Positions 9,701 through 17,307 of a stretch of DNA of 64,000 nt are shown here, piece after piece (within the stretch, counting starts at the first letter, position 1; each line of letters starts with the position of its first letter). Below the pieces are notes generated by a model that did no database searches, was not told the origin of the DNA, and saw only the letters and a list, made by a program, of their open reading frames with translations. A program made the position numbers and the translations under genes. Location of the stretch: NCBI RefSeq assembly GCF_050278625.1, contig NZ_JBNNTI010000006.1, positions 53,882 through 117,881 of the forward strand, in the 5' to 3' direction. This stretch comes from Viridibacillus sp050278625. Its GTDB lineage: Bacteria; Bacillota; Bacilli; Bacillales_A; Planococcaceae.

Positions 9701-10524
9701 TAAAGTCTATTATAGATGAAAGTGATGCACTAGAAGAAAGTGCAGAGCTAAAAAAATTATTAAAAGAATCTTTATTCGAACGCCTATTTAAAAACCTCCC
9801 TCGAGATAATAAACAAATGCTAGCCATTCAATATCGTATGCACGAGAATATTATGAAAACAATTACGCCTTTTTATGAAAATGAAGATGACCAATTGCAA
9901 TGTGGTCTAATTGATTCAGATAATGTTCGAGACCATTTCCTAGAGGGGCATTATATAAAAAGGGCTGATCACTTATTATGGATCGATATGCCAAATGAAA
10001 CGCCGTATTTTGAAGAACAAATGAAAAATGGTAAAAGCCGTTTCAACCAAGGTGAATTGGATACAATTCGTCAGATGTTGCAAGATTTAGACCAAGCAAC
10101 AGAGATGGCTAAAGCGGCAGGGAAGATAAAGCAAAATGAACGTAAAAGTATTGGAGTTATCAGTTTTTACGGAGAGCAAGTTAAAAAAATTGACCGCCTT
10201 ATCCAACAAGAGTTAAATCTACAACATTTACATCTACGCACGGGTACTGTTGATAAGTTCCAAGGTATGGAAATGGATGTTATTATCGTTAGTATGGTTC
10301 GTAATACCCAACATAAAGGCGGCGATATCGGCTTTGCTAATGATTATCGTCGATTAAATGTAGCTCTATCGAGAGCGAGAGAAATGCTCATTCTTGTAGG
10401 TAGTACTGAAATGTTTACACAAAGGGCGAAACAGAGACATGCAAGAGATATGTATAGTCAATTATTAGAAACAGTTAAAGAACAAAATGGCCTCCGTGAC
10501 CAAGACGGTAATGTGAAAGAGTAA
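6709..10524 (+). CDS. Large superfamily 1 (DNA2/NAM7-like) helicase
   Basis: A 1271-aa protein, taking the ATG at 6709 that follows a GAGAGGA ribosome site. An N-terminal region of about 310 residues that I do not recognise precedes the helicase. Motif I/Walker A is IQGPPGTGKTT (about 334), motif Ia SQSNLAVDNA, motif II VVIIDEVSKA (about 953), motif III VGDHHQLPPL, motif IV QYRMHE, motif V KFQGMEMDVIIVS (about 1180), motif VI RRLNVALSRARE. Between Ia and II lies an insert of over 500 residues rich in Glu, Gln and Leu heptads, a likely long coiled coil. All ATPase motifs look intact. The next gene follows after 20 bases and is surely co-transcribed. The helicase superfamily is certain; the nucleic-acid substrate and biological job are not. 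Confidence 0.85.
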   Translation: MFMGQVVAKVETVRTNLIMTNKAREGILAWSKDEHAFFHIQKSFLVHIERMSNSAQGETAITIYFDNVANTNLAEKLDSQVAVMNCIVKYEGLLATNFRVISSRVPVRTNRRFATQLEFVTTPKNTVGLPIELHSKIRQLPIAEERSEYVRKRISSWEGYLKIQERDATIEDMTASFSKLSVNEDFSRITLNCSGLKDNEWNKAKGLSAKFKDSRDELGEVLKVNRANRTVEIELRPYIREKLRKNQLKPKTKEVVFSNFATLSQIRRLRKGFVDLEKGLAANANLEKILFEDRPRIQVPKKRAKLEFHNRLNEFQQEAVIGAMSAEDLYVIQGPPGTGKTTVISEICQQNAKAGLRTLVASQSNLAVDNALSRLLSNKDIRILRFGRTESIEEEGKKFIEENVAEYWREQTLQDIERELTLHATHESELTSTLATCEEELPTLESRLLVIKEKIVEQQQAKVDYEVITEEIQKLKKTLGTLRRELRDLEEHFGEVANKYEQVLAKVEELEHFLETNESSEKLLEQTNRLANEIELTRNQLLYLQVEGELNAVNVELNDSRTEYMNWQKNILELHQLQHALNDFTKVDELTNFMQQYDIPMGFIIDRQINALEKIKSQMVSYHDWMAVNNKLKAAIDYVEKQMGQAAQIILQQVNARSEDSYSSYSIREVHEAIDYMKQFLITEKVVNPAQLKMHLERLYLRRKFVWEQGVILQQLKQEAIRLFEMIKREVIKQTTEVLTNAQHKKSTLTNKGMLLKDKQAQLQKRYDQLKLNLSDVPTSSNTEQLTALLHKLELEVQHVQTTYQAVLQTMPQLEQMQQQHQKLMEERTSIASELEEKKQVIQEINSQGLQQEKNLKALEEILDQDYEDQQLQTDYAIKKLTEKITKLQHNKAQLPIKQALQKQWYTLLQEANEHDLDEIRKMYVRHANVIGTTCVASARKEFMDNYPTFDVVIIDEVSKATPPELLLPMLKGKKIILVGDHHQLPPLVGDDTLEETLKSIIDESDALEESAELKKLLKESLFERLFKNLPRDNKQMLAIQYRMHENIMKTITPFYENEDDQLQCGLIDSDNVRDHFLEGHYIKRADHLLWIDMPNETPYFEEQMKNGKSRFNQGELDTIRQMLQDLDQATEMAKAAGKIKQNERKSIGVISFYGEQVKKIDRLIQQELNLQHLHLRTGTVDKFQGMEMDVIIVSMVRNTQHKGGDIGFANDYRRLNVALSRAREMLILVGSTEMFTQRAKQRHARDMYSQLLETVKEQNGLRDQDGNVKE

Positions 10525-10544
10525 AAGGGAAAGGAGGACCGAGT

Positions 10545-11306
10545 TTGAAAGCTCTTGAAAAAAGATTACAACGAGAAGTATTACAAAATGGAAAAGTGGA
10601 GATTTTAAAAACTTCCAGCTGGTGCGTACCCGTGCAAACAATTGACGTCACCTACCAACCAGTGAAACGCTTGAAAATGGATATTTTAATGAAAATGACA
10701 CTACTGACTTTCCAACAAGCAGAAATTTCAAATGCTAACGAATTAGGTGAACTACTGTTAGTAGAGGATCTCTTCATTCAAGATCTTCTAAGCAGTTTAA
10801 CGAAGACAGGGGTGATTGAAAAAGGGGAGAAATACTTTCTTCTTACATCTAAAGGTAAAATCCAACTCGAAAACGGTGTGTTTGAAGAAGAGCAAGAAAT
10901 AGAAACCCAGCAGTTACTTTATAGCGCTTGCCACGAGGCATTTTTGCCTGTTGAAATTAATCAGATGAATGAGTATGACGAGTTACCAGATTTATTTCGA
11001 TATGCTTCAGAAGAGCCCGAGGAGTCTTTAAAATTTGTAGAGGAAGAGTTAATAGAAGTTCTACAAAATAGCCGAGAATCAGAAGAAGAAGGTGAAGAAC
11101 AAACGGTTATTACTGAAGTTTTATCAAAAGAAGCACAGCAAATTAATGATATACCTTGTCTGGAGTTTATCTTATACAATCGAGAGCAAGACCTTCTTTT
11201 CGTCCGAATTTGGAATACATTATTATCTCAATGGGATGAAAAGTTGGAGAAGTTGCTGATTGAAAAAGAAGTTGTTAAGTGGAGAGAAGAGTATTTAAAG
11301 GTATAA
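10545..11306 (+). CDS. Unknown protein co-transcribed with the SF1 helicase
   Basis: A 253-aa soluble, acidic protein starting at a TTG with a perfect AAAGGAGG site 6 bases upstream. Residues about 45-115 read like a winged-helix or other small helical DNA-binding fold (hydrophobic helices, then GVIEKGEKYFLLTSKGKIQL, which resembles a recognition helix and wing). A Glu-rich linker (about 155-195) separates this from a C-terminal domain rich in Trp and charged residues. I do not recognise the family. The 20-bp gap to the helicase suggests an accessory or loading subunit; repair, recombination and defence are all possible. Confidence 0.6.
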   Translation: MKALEKRLQREVLQNGKVEILKTSSWCVPVQTIDVTYQPVKRLKMDILMKMTLLTFQQAEISNANELGELLLVEDLFIQDLLSSLTKTGVIEKGEKYFLLTSKGKIQLENGVFEEEQEIETQQLLYSACHEAFLPVEINQMNEYDELPDLFRYASEEPEESLKFVEEELIEVLQNSRESEEEGEEQTVITEVLSKEAQQINDIPCLEFILYNREQDLLFVRIWNTLLSQWDEKLEKLLIEKEVVKWREEYLKV

Positions 11307-11321
11307 CTAAAACATATTATT

Positions 11322-11382
11322 AAAAAAGGCATTATTATTAGGGGCACTTTGAAGGAGTGGACTTTTAATAATGCTTTTTTAT
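11322..11382 (+). terminator. Terminator of the helicase operon
   Basis: Long inverted repeat AAAAAAGGCATTATTA ... TAATAATGCTTTTTT with about a 27-base loop and a T run, directly after the partner gene. Confidence 0.65.
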
Positions 11383-11525
11383 TTTGTGGCAGAAATATTT
11401 AATTGTAGTTAAGTAATCGATGATTTTATGAACCTAGTTAAAGATCGATGAAAATGAAATATTCATCTTTTATGTTCTTTAATAGATAATTAAGAAAGGC
11501 TATTCAATGAACTGGGGTGATATTA

Positions 11526-12146
11526 ATGAAACAGATACTATTGGCTGCTTGTTTGTCTGTTTTTGTATTAGCGGGGTGTAGTGAGAAAGTAGATAAGGAA
11601 ATAAGCGAAAACTATATTCAACATTTAGAGCTCTCAAATCGTGAAAAAAGTTTAATTCAAGCCGTCACTGGTGATGGTGATAATCCAACATTTTTACATG
11701 AATTTAAAGTTGATGAGAAGTGGAAGTCAGTAAAATTATGGGTAGAGAAATATGAATTTGGTCAACTAAAAGAAAAGGATGCTGTAGCTGTTAGTGTGGG
11801 AATTGAAGAAAAAGGGAAGTTTGTCGTAAGCTTCAGGAGACTTCCCGATGGAAAATCTAATGCCATTGTTAGAATCGCTGTACTAGATGATAAAGCGATT
11901 TATTCTAGTGAAGGTAATATCGAACTACCAAAAACCGGTTCTTCTGGTTCAGCAAATATTGTTTCAGAAAAAGTAAAGGTAGAGCAAGATATGGTGTTAG
12001 CACAAGTGATTTATTCTAAGCAAGATCAAGGTATTTCTATTGGTGATTGGGATTTATATAATAACCCTAGTGGATTAGGAGAAAAAACGGCGAAGTATCC
12101 TGCTGTCTATTTTGTACGCTGTTCATTTTCTGAAAAAGATATATAG
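11526..12146 (+). CDS. Predicted lipoprotein of unknown function
   Basis: A 206-aa protein with a type II signal peptide: MKQILLAACLSVFVLAGC, lipobox LAGC with Cys at 18. The ATG at 11526 is preceded by a GGGGTGA ribosome site. The mature part is hydrophilic and probably beta-rich; I recognise no family. It stands alone, and the structured repeat array begins about 20 bases downstream of its stop codon. Confidence 0.6.
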   Translation: MKQILLAACLSVFVLAGCSEKVDKEISENYIQHLELSNREKSLIQAVTGDGDNPTFLHEFKVDEKWKSVKLWVEKYEFGQLKEKDAVAVSVGIEEKGKFVVSFRRLPDGKSNAIVRIAVLDDKAIYSSEGNIELPKTGSSGSANIVSEKVKVEQDMVLAQVIYSKQDQGISIGDWDLYNNPSGLGEKTAKYPAVYFVRCSFSEKDI

Positions 12147-12167
12147 GAGAGTTTAGTCTGAGGTCAG

Positions 12168-13101
12168 GGGCCAACAGGATGTTGGTCATGCAACCGTTGC
12201 GACAGGACGTCGCGAACTTAGGTTGCCTACCTAAAGTGAGATATCCAGCTTCCGGCGCTAGCGGCTCGGGTCGTTTCAGTCGGGCGCTCAAAGTCAAAGA
12301 GCGACTTTGGCTTCCACCTTCCAACGACCTCGCAGCTGAACGAGCGCCTGAAGCATTTAGTGAGATATCCAGCTTCCGGCGCTAGACGCTAGATCGTTTC
12401 GGTCTCTCGGCACAAGACAAAAAGCGTCTTGTGTTCGAGCCCTCCAACGCCAGTCGAGTCTAAACGAGCGCCTTGGGCCAACAGGATGTTGGTCATGCAA
12501 CCGTTGCGACAGGACGTCGCGCCTTTAGGTTGCCTCCCTAAACTAACATATCCAGCTTCACACGCCAGCTGCTCAGGTCACTTCGGTCTCTCGGACAAAA
12601 GCTGTGGTGATGCTTTTGATTCGAGCCCTCCAGTGTCAGTCGCAGCTATACGGGCGTGTTCAGCATTAAGAAAGATATCCAGCTTCAGCGGCCAGACTCT
12701 CGAGGTCACTTCCACTTTCTCGGTCGAAAACTAAAAGATGTTTTCAATTCGAAAGTTCCAGTGCTTGTCGAGTCTTGACGGGCCGCTTCAGCATTTAGGA
12801 TATCCAGCTTCCGGCGCTAGCGGCTCGGGTCGTTTCAGTCGGGCGCTCAAAGTCAAAGAGCGACTTTGGCTTCCGCCTTCCAACGCCCTCGCAGCTGAAC
12901 GAGCGCCTTGGGCCAACAGGATGTTGGTCATGCAACCGTTGCGACAGGACGTCGCGCCTTTAGGTTGCCTCCTTAAGAAAGATATCCAGCTTCCGGCGCT
13001 AGACTCTCAGATCGTTTCGGTCTCTCGGCACAAGACAAAAAGCGTCTTGTGTTCGAGCCCTCCAACGCCTGTCGAGTCTGAACGAGCGCCTTCAGCATTT
13101 A
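12168..13101 (+). repeat. Array of structured GC-rich repeats (six B units, three A units)
   Basis: No gene is supportable here. B units (about 110 bp, each opening GATATCCAGCTTC, at 12240, 12364, 12548, 12674, 12799 and 12980) fold as an outer stem, a second stem and an arm. Outer stems change on both sides: GGCGCT/AGCGCC, CACGCC/GGCGTG, GCGGCC/GGCCGC. Second stems are AGACTC/GAGTCT or AGCTGC/GCAGCT. Arms are CACAAGAC/GTCTTGTG, AAAAGC/GCTTTT or GAAAAC/GTTTTC. A units (about 60 bp, at 12171, 12478 and 12913) hold hairpin CCAAC-AGGAT-GTTGG, then GCAACC/GGTTGC enclosing GCGAC-AGGAC-GTCGC. All units lie in the same orientation. The pattern indicates selection for RNA or single-strand structure. 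Further copies occur at 33.0, 52.5 and 56.4 kb. I do not know a named family for them. Confidence 0.85.
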
Positions 13102-13102
13102 G

Positions 13103-13306
13103 TTAGTCATACACATGATAAAGCATTAGTTCATGTATCATTTTCTTAACGGTTTCTTCATTTGGAGGTGTTGGTCCTGTCCAGATGATGGAGCCGTCTT
13201 TTTGGTATTCGCCTTCGTATCGTTGGTGTTTGTAGAAGAAGGCGATTTGCCAGCCTGGTAATTTGGTATTTTCGAATAGTGGTTTGAAGCTGAAATGTTG
13301 AATCAT
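13103..13306 (-). CDS. yheE: YheE-like small protein (DUF5342)
   Basis: A 67-aa protein starting MIQHFSFKPLFENTKLPGW, with a AAAAGGGG ribosome site before the ATG at 13306. It matches the B. subtilis YheE pattern (short, Trp/Tyr-rich, YKHQRYEGEYQKDGSIIWTG core) and lies in the same neighbourhood with yheB and yheA. Function is unknown in the family. It is transcribed toward the repeat array, which ends at its stop codon. Confidence 0.7.
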   Translation of the reverse strand: MIQHFSFKPLFENTKLPGWQIAFFYKHQRYEGEYQKDGSIIWTGPTPPNEETVKKMIHELMLYHVYD

Positions 13307-13376
13307 ATGTATACCCCTTTTCATAGTGTTGGTCCCGTTCGCATATAGTGTGAAAAAGCGTATGGGAGATGGCGGT

Positions 13377-13766
13377 ATGTTTGAAGAACAGCTAAAGAAA
13401 GCGATTCAAGATGAATATCAGACTTATTTTTGGTACAAATCGATGCTCGAGCTGACAAAGGATCCGACATGGAGATCGTATATCGAGCATGCAATGACAG
13501 ATGAGAAGAGTCATTATGAAATGTTCCAACAGCTTTATTATATGATGACTGAGGGATATGTACAAAATTTAACGAAAAGGCCACCGTGTAATAACCTTAA
13601 AGCTTGTGCTAAAGAAGCAATTGGCGAAGAGCTAGAGGCGACGGATTTATATAAAGAAATGTTCTTAAATACACCACTTCAACAAGGACAATATCCATTT
13701 TTTATCGCTATGCAAGATGAGATGGAGCACGCTATTCGCTTTTCAACAATTTACAATGCTCTATAA
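13377..13766 (+). CDS. Ferritin-like/rubrerythrin-type helical protein
   Basis: A 129-aa protein, using the ATG at 13377 with GGGAG 8 bases upstream. Two repeats of the ferritin-like metal motif appear: E...Y..WY (about 12-20) with HAMTDEKSHYEMF (about 40-52), and EELEATDLYKEM (about 85-96) with MQDEMEHAIRF (about 113-123). These Glu and ExxH residues could bind a di-iron or di-manganese centre. A role in oxidative stress or in the spore is plausible but not shown. It is divergent from yheE with only about 70 bases between their starts. Confidence 0.7.
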   Translation: MFEEQLKKAIQDEYQTYFWYKSMLELTKDPTWRSYIEHAMTDEKSHYEMFQQLYYMMTEGYVQNLTKRPPCNNLKACAKEAIGEELEATDLYKEMFLNTPLQQGQYPFFIAMQDEMEHAIRFSTIYNAL

Positions 13767-13861
13767 TAGGTTGAAATCCCAAACTTCAATAGCTATTAAT
13801 TCTCACCTACTGGACTGTCTGTTATAATGTAGGAGAGTTTTTGAAGAAATGGGTGAAGTAT

Positions 13862-15001
13862 ATGAGTGTGTTCGTAACAATACTATTCATGGCAGTAATT
13901 GGAGCAGTCATTGGTGGTTTTACGAATCATTTAGCGATTAAAATGCTCTTTAGGCCACATAAAGCAATTTATATTGGTTCTTGGCGTGTTCCTTTTACAC
14001 CAGGCTTAATTCCGAAACGCCGAGATGATTTAGCAAAACAATTAGGGAAAACAGTAGTAAATTATTTACTCACCCCTGAAACATTTCGCAAAAAGTTCTT
14101 TTCAAATGATATTCGTTTGAAAATTGAACAATGGTTAAATGAAAAAATAGAAACAACTTTATTTACAGATGATAAAACAATCAATGATTGGCTTAAGCAA
14201 GCGGGTGTTGAAAATATCCACTTAGCGATTGAAGATAAAGTTGATGCTTTAATCATTGAGCAAGTAGATAAAGTACAAAATGTGCTATCTACTAAAACGG
14301 TACGCGAGCTTTTACCCGAAAGATGGCAAGAGAAGGCGAATACAAAAATTCCGGATATCGCACGTTATATTTTAAATAAAGGCGATGTTTATTTTGAATC
14401 AGAAGAAGGCTATCAGACAGTCAAACGATTAATTGACGATTTTCTTGATACAAAGGGAACGCTTGGTGGTATGATTCAAATGTTCTTAGGCGATTCATCA
14501 TCAATAGTTAACAAAGCTCAAAAGGAAATTAAAAAATTTCTTAATGCAGATGGCACATTTGTGCTCGTTTCGAATATGTTAACGAATGAGTGGGTTAAGT
14601 TACAAGATCAAACAATTACTCAGCTCGTTGGTGATTTAGATTTCAATTCTACGACAAATGCGATTCAAAGTTATGTGAAGAGTGAATTACGAATTGAAAA
14701 TCGTCTAGACCAGCCAATTGTACATTATTGGGCAAATGGAGCTGAATGGATGCAACAAAATGTTGTACCCCAGGTAATTGATAATGCTTTTGTACAAGCA
14801 GAAGCAAAATTAGAAGATGTTTTAAAACGATTAAATTTAGAAGAAGTGGTACGGGAACAAGTGGATACATTCCCTGTTGAAGTACTCGAGGATTTAGTAT
14901 TAGGTATTTCAAAACGAGAATTTAAAATGATTACTGTTTTAGGTTTTGTTCTTGGTGGTATCATTGGGGTTGTTCAAGGTATTATTGTGACATTGATTTA
15001 A
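13862..15001 (+). CDS. yheB: DUF445 membrane protein YheB
   Basis: A 379-aa protein with one N-terminal hydrophobic helix (SVFVTILFMAVIGAVIGG) and one at the C-terminus (VLGFVLGGIIGVVQGIIVTLI), enclosing a long helical soluble region. The conserved DUF445 segment FTNHLAIKMLFRP...PFTPGLIPKRRDDLA follows helix 1. I chose the ATG at 13862 to match B. subtilis YheB; a TTG at 13841 with a GGAGAG site is possible and would add seven residues. It is followed after 25 bases by yheA, as in Bacillus. Function unknown. Confidence 0.8.
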   Translation: MSVFVTILFMAVIGAVIGGFTNHLAIKMLFRPHKAIYIGSWRVPFTPGLIPKRRDDLAKQLGKTVVNYLLTPETFRKKFFSNDIRLKIEQWLNEKIETTLFTDDKTINDWLKQAGVENIHLAIEDKVDALIIEQVDKVQNVLSTKTVRELLPERWQEKANTKIPDIARYILNKGDVYFESEEGYQTVKRLIDDFLDTKGTLGGMIQMFLGDSSSIVNKAQKEIKKFLNADGTFVLVSNMLTNEWVKLQDQTITQLVGDLDFNSTTNAIQSYVKSELRIENRLDQPIVHYWANGAEWMQQNVVPQVIDNAFVQAEAKLEDVLKRLNLEEVVREQVDTFPVEVLEDLVLGISKREFKMITVLGFVLGGIIGVVQGIIVTLI

Positions 15002-15026
15002 TTAAAATTGAAAGTAGGGTATTAAA

Positions 15027-15371
15027 ATGATTAATATTTATAATGACATTAACAAATTAGAAGCAACATTCCGTCAAACAGCAGAATTTGACGCATTAAA
15101 AGCTGCTGTTGCGGAAGTGAAAAATGATTCAGAGGCGTTGGCTTTGTTCCAAAACTTCCGTAAAGTTCAATTAAGTCTACAAGAAAAACAAGCAAAAGGT
15201 GAGCAAATCCAAGAAGATGAGTTAACATACGCTGGAAAAACTGCGCAACTTGCTCAACAAAATGGAAAAATAGAAAAAATGCTTCAAGCTGAAATGGCGT
15301 TAAGTGGTTTAATTGAAGAAGTAAATCGCATTCTGATTAAACCAGTTCAAGAACTTTACGCAGAAATCTAA
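15027..15371 (+). CDS. yheA: UPF0342 family protein YheA
   Basis: A 114-aa cytosolic, fully helical protein (INKLEATFRQTAEFDALKAA...), typical of the YlbF/YmcA/YheA superfamily. It pairs with yheB exactly as in B. subtilis. YlbF and YmcA relatives act in RNase Y complexes, but YheA itself has no firmly assigned role that I know of. Confidence 0.85.
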   Translation: MINIYNDINKLEATFRQTAEFDALKAAVAEVKNDSEALALFQNFRKVQLSLQEKQAKGEQIQEDELTYAGKTAQLAQQNGKIEKMLQAEMALSGLIEEVNRILIKPVQELYAEI

Positions 15372-15438
15372 TCACGAATATAATTTGTGAGATATACACA
15401 AATAGATTAAGCCAAGCAAAATAATAAAGGAACTTGAA

Positions 15439-15480
15439 GAGGAGATACTACAATTTATGTAGTACCTCCTTTTTATTTTT
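15439..15480 (+). terminator. Terminator after yheA
   Basis: Stem GGAG-TACTACA / TGTAGTA-CTCC with one mismatch and a long T-rich tail. From here to 16017 the DNA is AT-rich with no convincing ORF; it probably holds the promoter of the following surface-protein gene. Confidence 0.65.
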
Positions 15481-16017
15481 TAGTAAATTTAATTGAACTA
15501 ACAATTTCAATCTATCACGACGAAATTAGCTTGAATTCATCATAATATGCAAACATTCTTTGTACGCATCCAATTACAATGCATTTACATATTAAATTTT
15601 CAGCTCAAAATATAAACTCCCAACAATACAGAAACATTAATAATCAAGGTTTTCCTTTATAGACGAAACAAGGAATATACATAAATAATTTGGTTTTAAA
15701 TTGATTCATTTACATATGGATAGTGTTCAAAAAATATATATAATTTCAAATATAATAGGTCTAAGTTATCAGGTGAAACTGTATGAATTTATATAGCTTG
15801 ATTTATTAATCAATTAATAGAATGAGAGTCCTTAAATATTAAGATATTATACATAATTTGTGAATTTATTATCCCTATTGGATGAGTGTTGTAAAATATG
15901 TAAATGTTACCAAAGTGGTCTAGAATCTATGCGAAGCATACCATATAATCGAAATTATACTTAATAGATTTTCTATTAGGTAAGGTGCAACCAAAAAGTA
16001 TAGAGAGGTGTGAGATA

Positions 16018-17130
16018 GTGAGGAATTACAGTTATAAATTTGTAAAACCGTTAACATCATTAGTGTTAGGGGCAACTTTATTAACAAGCGCCATCATAGC
16101 TCCGATAAATACCGTGGAGGCAGCAGGGTCTTCTAGCTATAAAGTTACCAAAGGGAAGCTAGTTTCAAAATCAACTAGTAAAATAGTAAAAGGTACTAAA
16201 ACTTACAAAGGTAAGGTTTACAAAGATGGAAAGTTACTAACAGGATTAAAATCAGGGATTTATTACAAAAAAGGTTTTAAATCGACTGGGTGGTATAAAG
16301 GAAAATGGTACGAAAAAGGTAAAGTATTAACTGGGTTCGGTAAAAATACTAGCAAATTATATATTAATGGAAAGCTCGCAATGGGTAATTGGTATAAAGG
16401 TAAATGGTATGAAAATGGTAAAGTTTTAACCGGACTAAGTAAAAATACAGGGAATTTATACGTTAACGGTGTTTTAAACACTGGAAAGTATTTATTCAAA
16501 AATAAATTATATGACGGTGCAGTTTTAAACAAAGGTCTAACGCTATATAGAGACAAACTATACAGTGGTGTAGCATTAAATCAAGGTCTAATATTATTTG
16601 AAGGTAAACTATATAATGGCACGGCATTAAATCAAGGTTTAACACTATTTGAAAGCAAACTATATAGCGGTACAGCGTTAAATGTAGGCATCGTACAATA
16701 TGGAGGTAAATGGTACAGCGGCTCTAGCTTAGCGTCGGGCACTATTACAACTCCGGACGGAAAAACAATACAAGTTGAGAATGGTGTTGAAAGTTCACCA
16801 GGTAATGGATCATCGTCAGGTAATAATGGCGGAACAAGTGATCATGCCCCAACCGCATCAAATGTCAAGATTGTAGGAGCTGCAAAAGTAGGTGTAACGT
16901 TAGAAGTTACTTATACTTATATAGATGTAGAAAAAGATGTAGAAAAGGGTACAACATTCCAGTGGTATGAGGATGGAAAAGCAATTACTGGCGCAACTAC
17001 ATCGACATTTAAACTGACAACAGACCAAGTAGGCAAAGTAATCTCTGTACAAGTGACACCTAAAAATGATAAAGCGATAGGAAATGTCGTAACAGCAACT
17101 TTACAAACTGTAGTAGTAACTCCTCAATAA
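16018..17130 (+). CDS. Secreted surface protein with KWY-type repeats and an Ig-like domain
   Basis: A 370-aa exported protein. A GTG start at 16018 follows GAGAGGTG; the signal peptide (about 1-30) ends NTVEA-AGSS. Residues about 60-245 contain around eight degenerate 20-25-residue repeats built on W/L-Y-x-GK-W/L-Y-x-G-x-x-L-x-x-G, resembling wall-binding or choline-binding-like repeats, and probably anchor the protein to the wall. A Ser/Gly/Asn linker (about 260-275) leads to a C-terminal Ig-like domain (about 280-365; WYEDGKAITGATTSTFKL). No catalytic domain is visible. It sits just upstream of a secreted nucleotidase and a secreted nuclease, suggesting a shared extracellular theme. Confidence 0.7.
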   Translation: MRNYSYKFVKPLTSLVLGATLLTSAIIAPINTVEAAGSSSYKVTKGKLVSKSTSKIVKGTKTYKGKVYKDGKLLTGLKSGIYYKKGFKSTGWYKGKWYEKGKVLTGFGKNTSKLYINGKLAMGNWYKGKWYENGKVLTGLSKNTGNLYVNGVLNTGKYLFKNKLYDGAVLNKGLTLYRDKLYSGVALNQGLILFEGKLYNGTALNQGLTLFESKLYSGTALNVGIVQYGGKWYSGSSLASGTITTPDGKTIQVENGVESSPGNGSSSGNNGGTSDHAPTASNVKIVGAAKVGVTLEVTYTYIDVEKDVEKGTTFQWYEDGKAITGATTSTFKLTTDQVGKVISVQVTPKNDKAIGNVVTATLQTVVVTPQ

Positions 17131-17237
17131 AATTAAACGAAACGTTACTTTATAAGCTAGAGAAATATCTAGTGAAATAAGTGGAAATAATCATTCATGA
17201 ATAGAATGTTTTATAAGATAAAGAATCTTCATAATGA

Positions 17238-17307
17238 ATGTTTCTAACTGTTATTTTCCAATTGGTAGGTGTAATTCCTACTCTTGCTCAACAGTCTTTT
17301 AAAGCAA
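17238..17307 (+). CDS. Putative 5' exon (signal peptide) of the 5'-nucleotidase gene
   Basis: A short open frame starting ATG at 17238 reads MFLTVIFQLVGVIPTLAQQS then FKA, a hydrophobic stretch ending like a signal-peptidase region, and then meets the probable intron start (GTGCC at 17308). The nucleotidase frame downstream begins abruptly without a signal peptide, so this looks like its missing N-terminus. Weak points: no clear ribosome binding site, and no basic residue before the hydrophobic core, so the exon may be incomplete or decayed. Confidence 0.4.

Noticed and set aside
12168..13101. CRISPR-like tandem repeats
   Set aside because: Units are about 60 and 110 bp with no unique spacers of constant length, and no cas genes are nearby.
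12179..13106. Several open frames of 68-122 codons inside the repeat array
   Set aside because: They are GC-rich by-products of the repeated units, share text among themselves, have no ribosome sites, and break the covarying-stem explanation; similar frames at 32938-33141 and 56359-56974 are rejected for the same reason.
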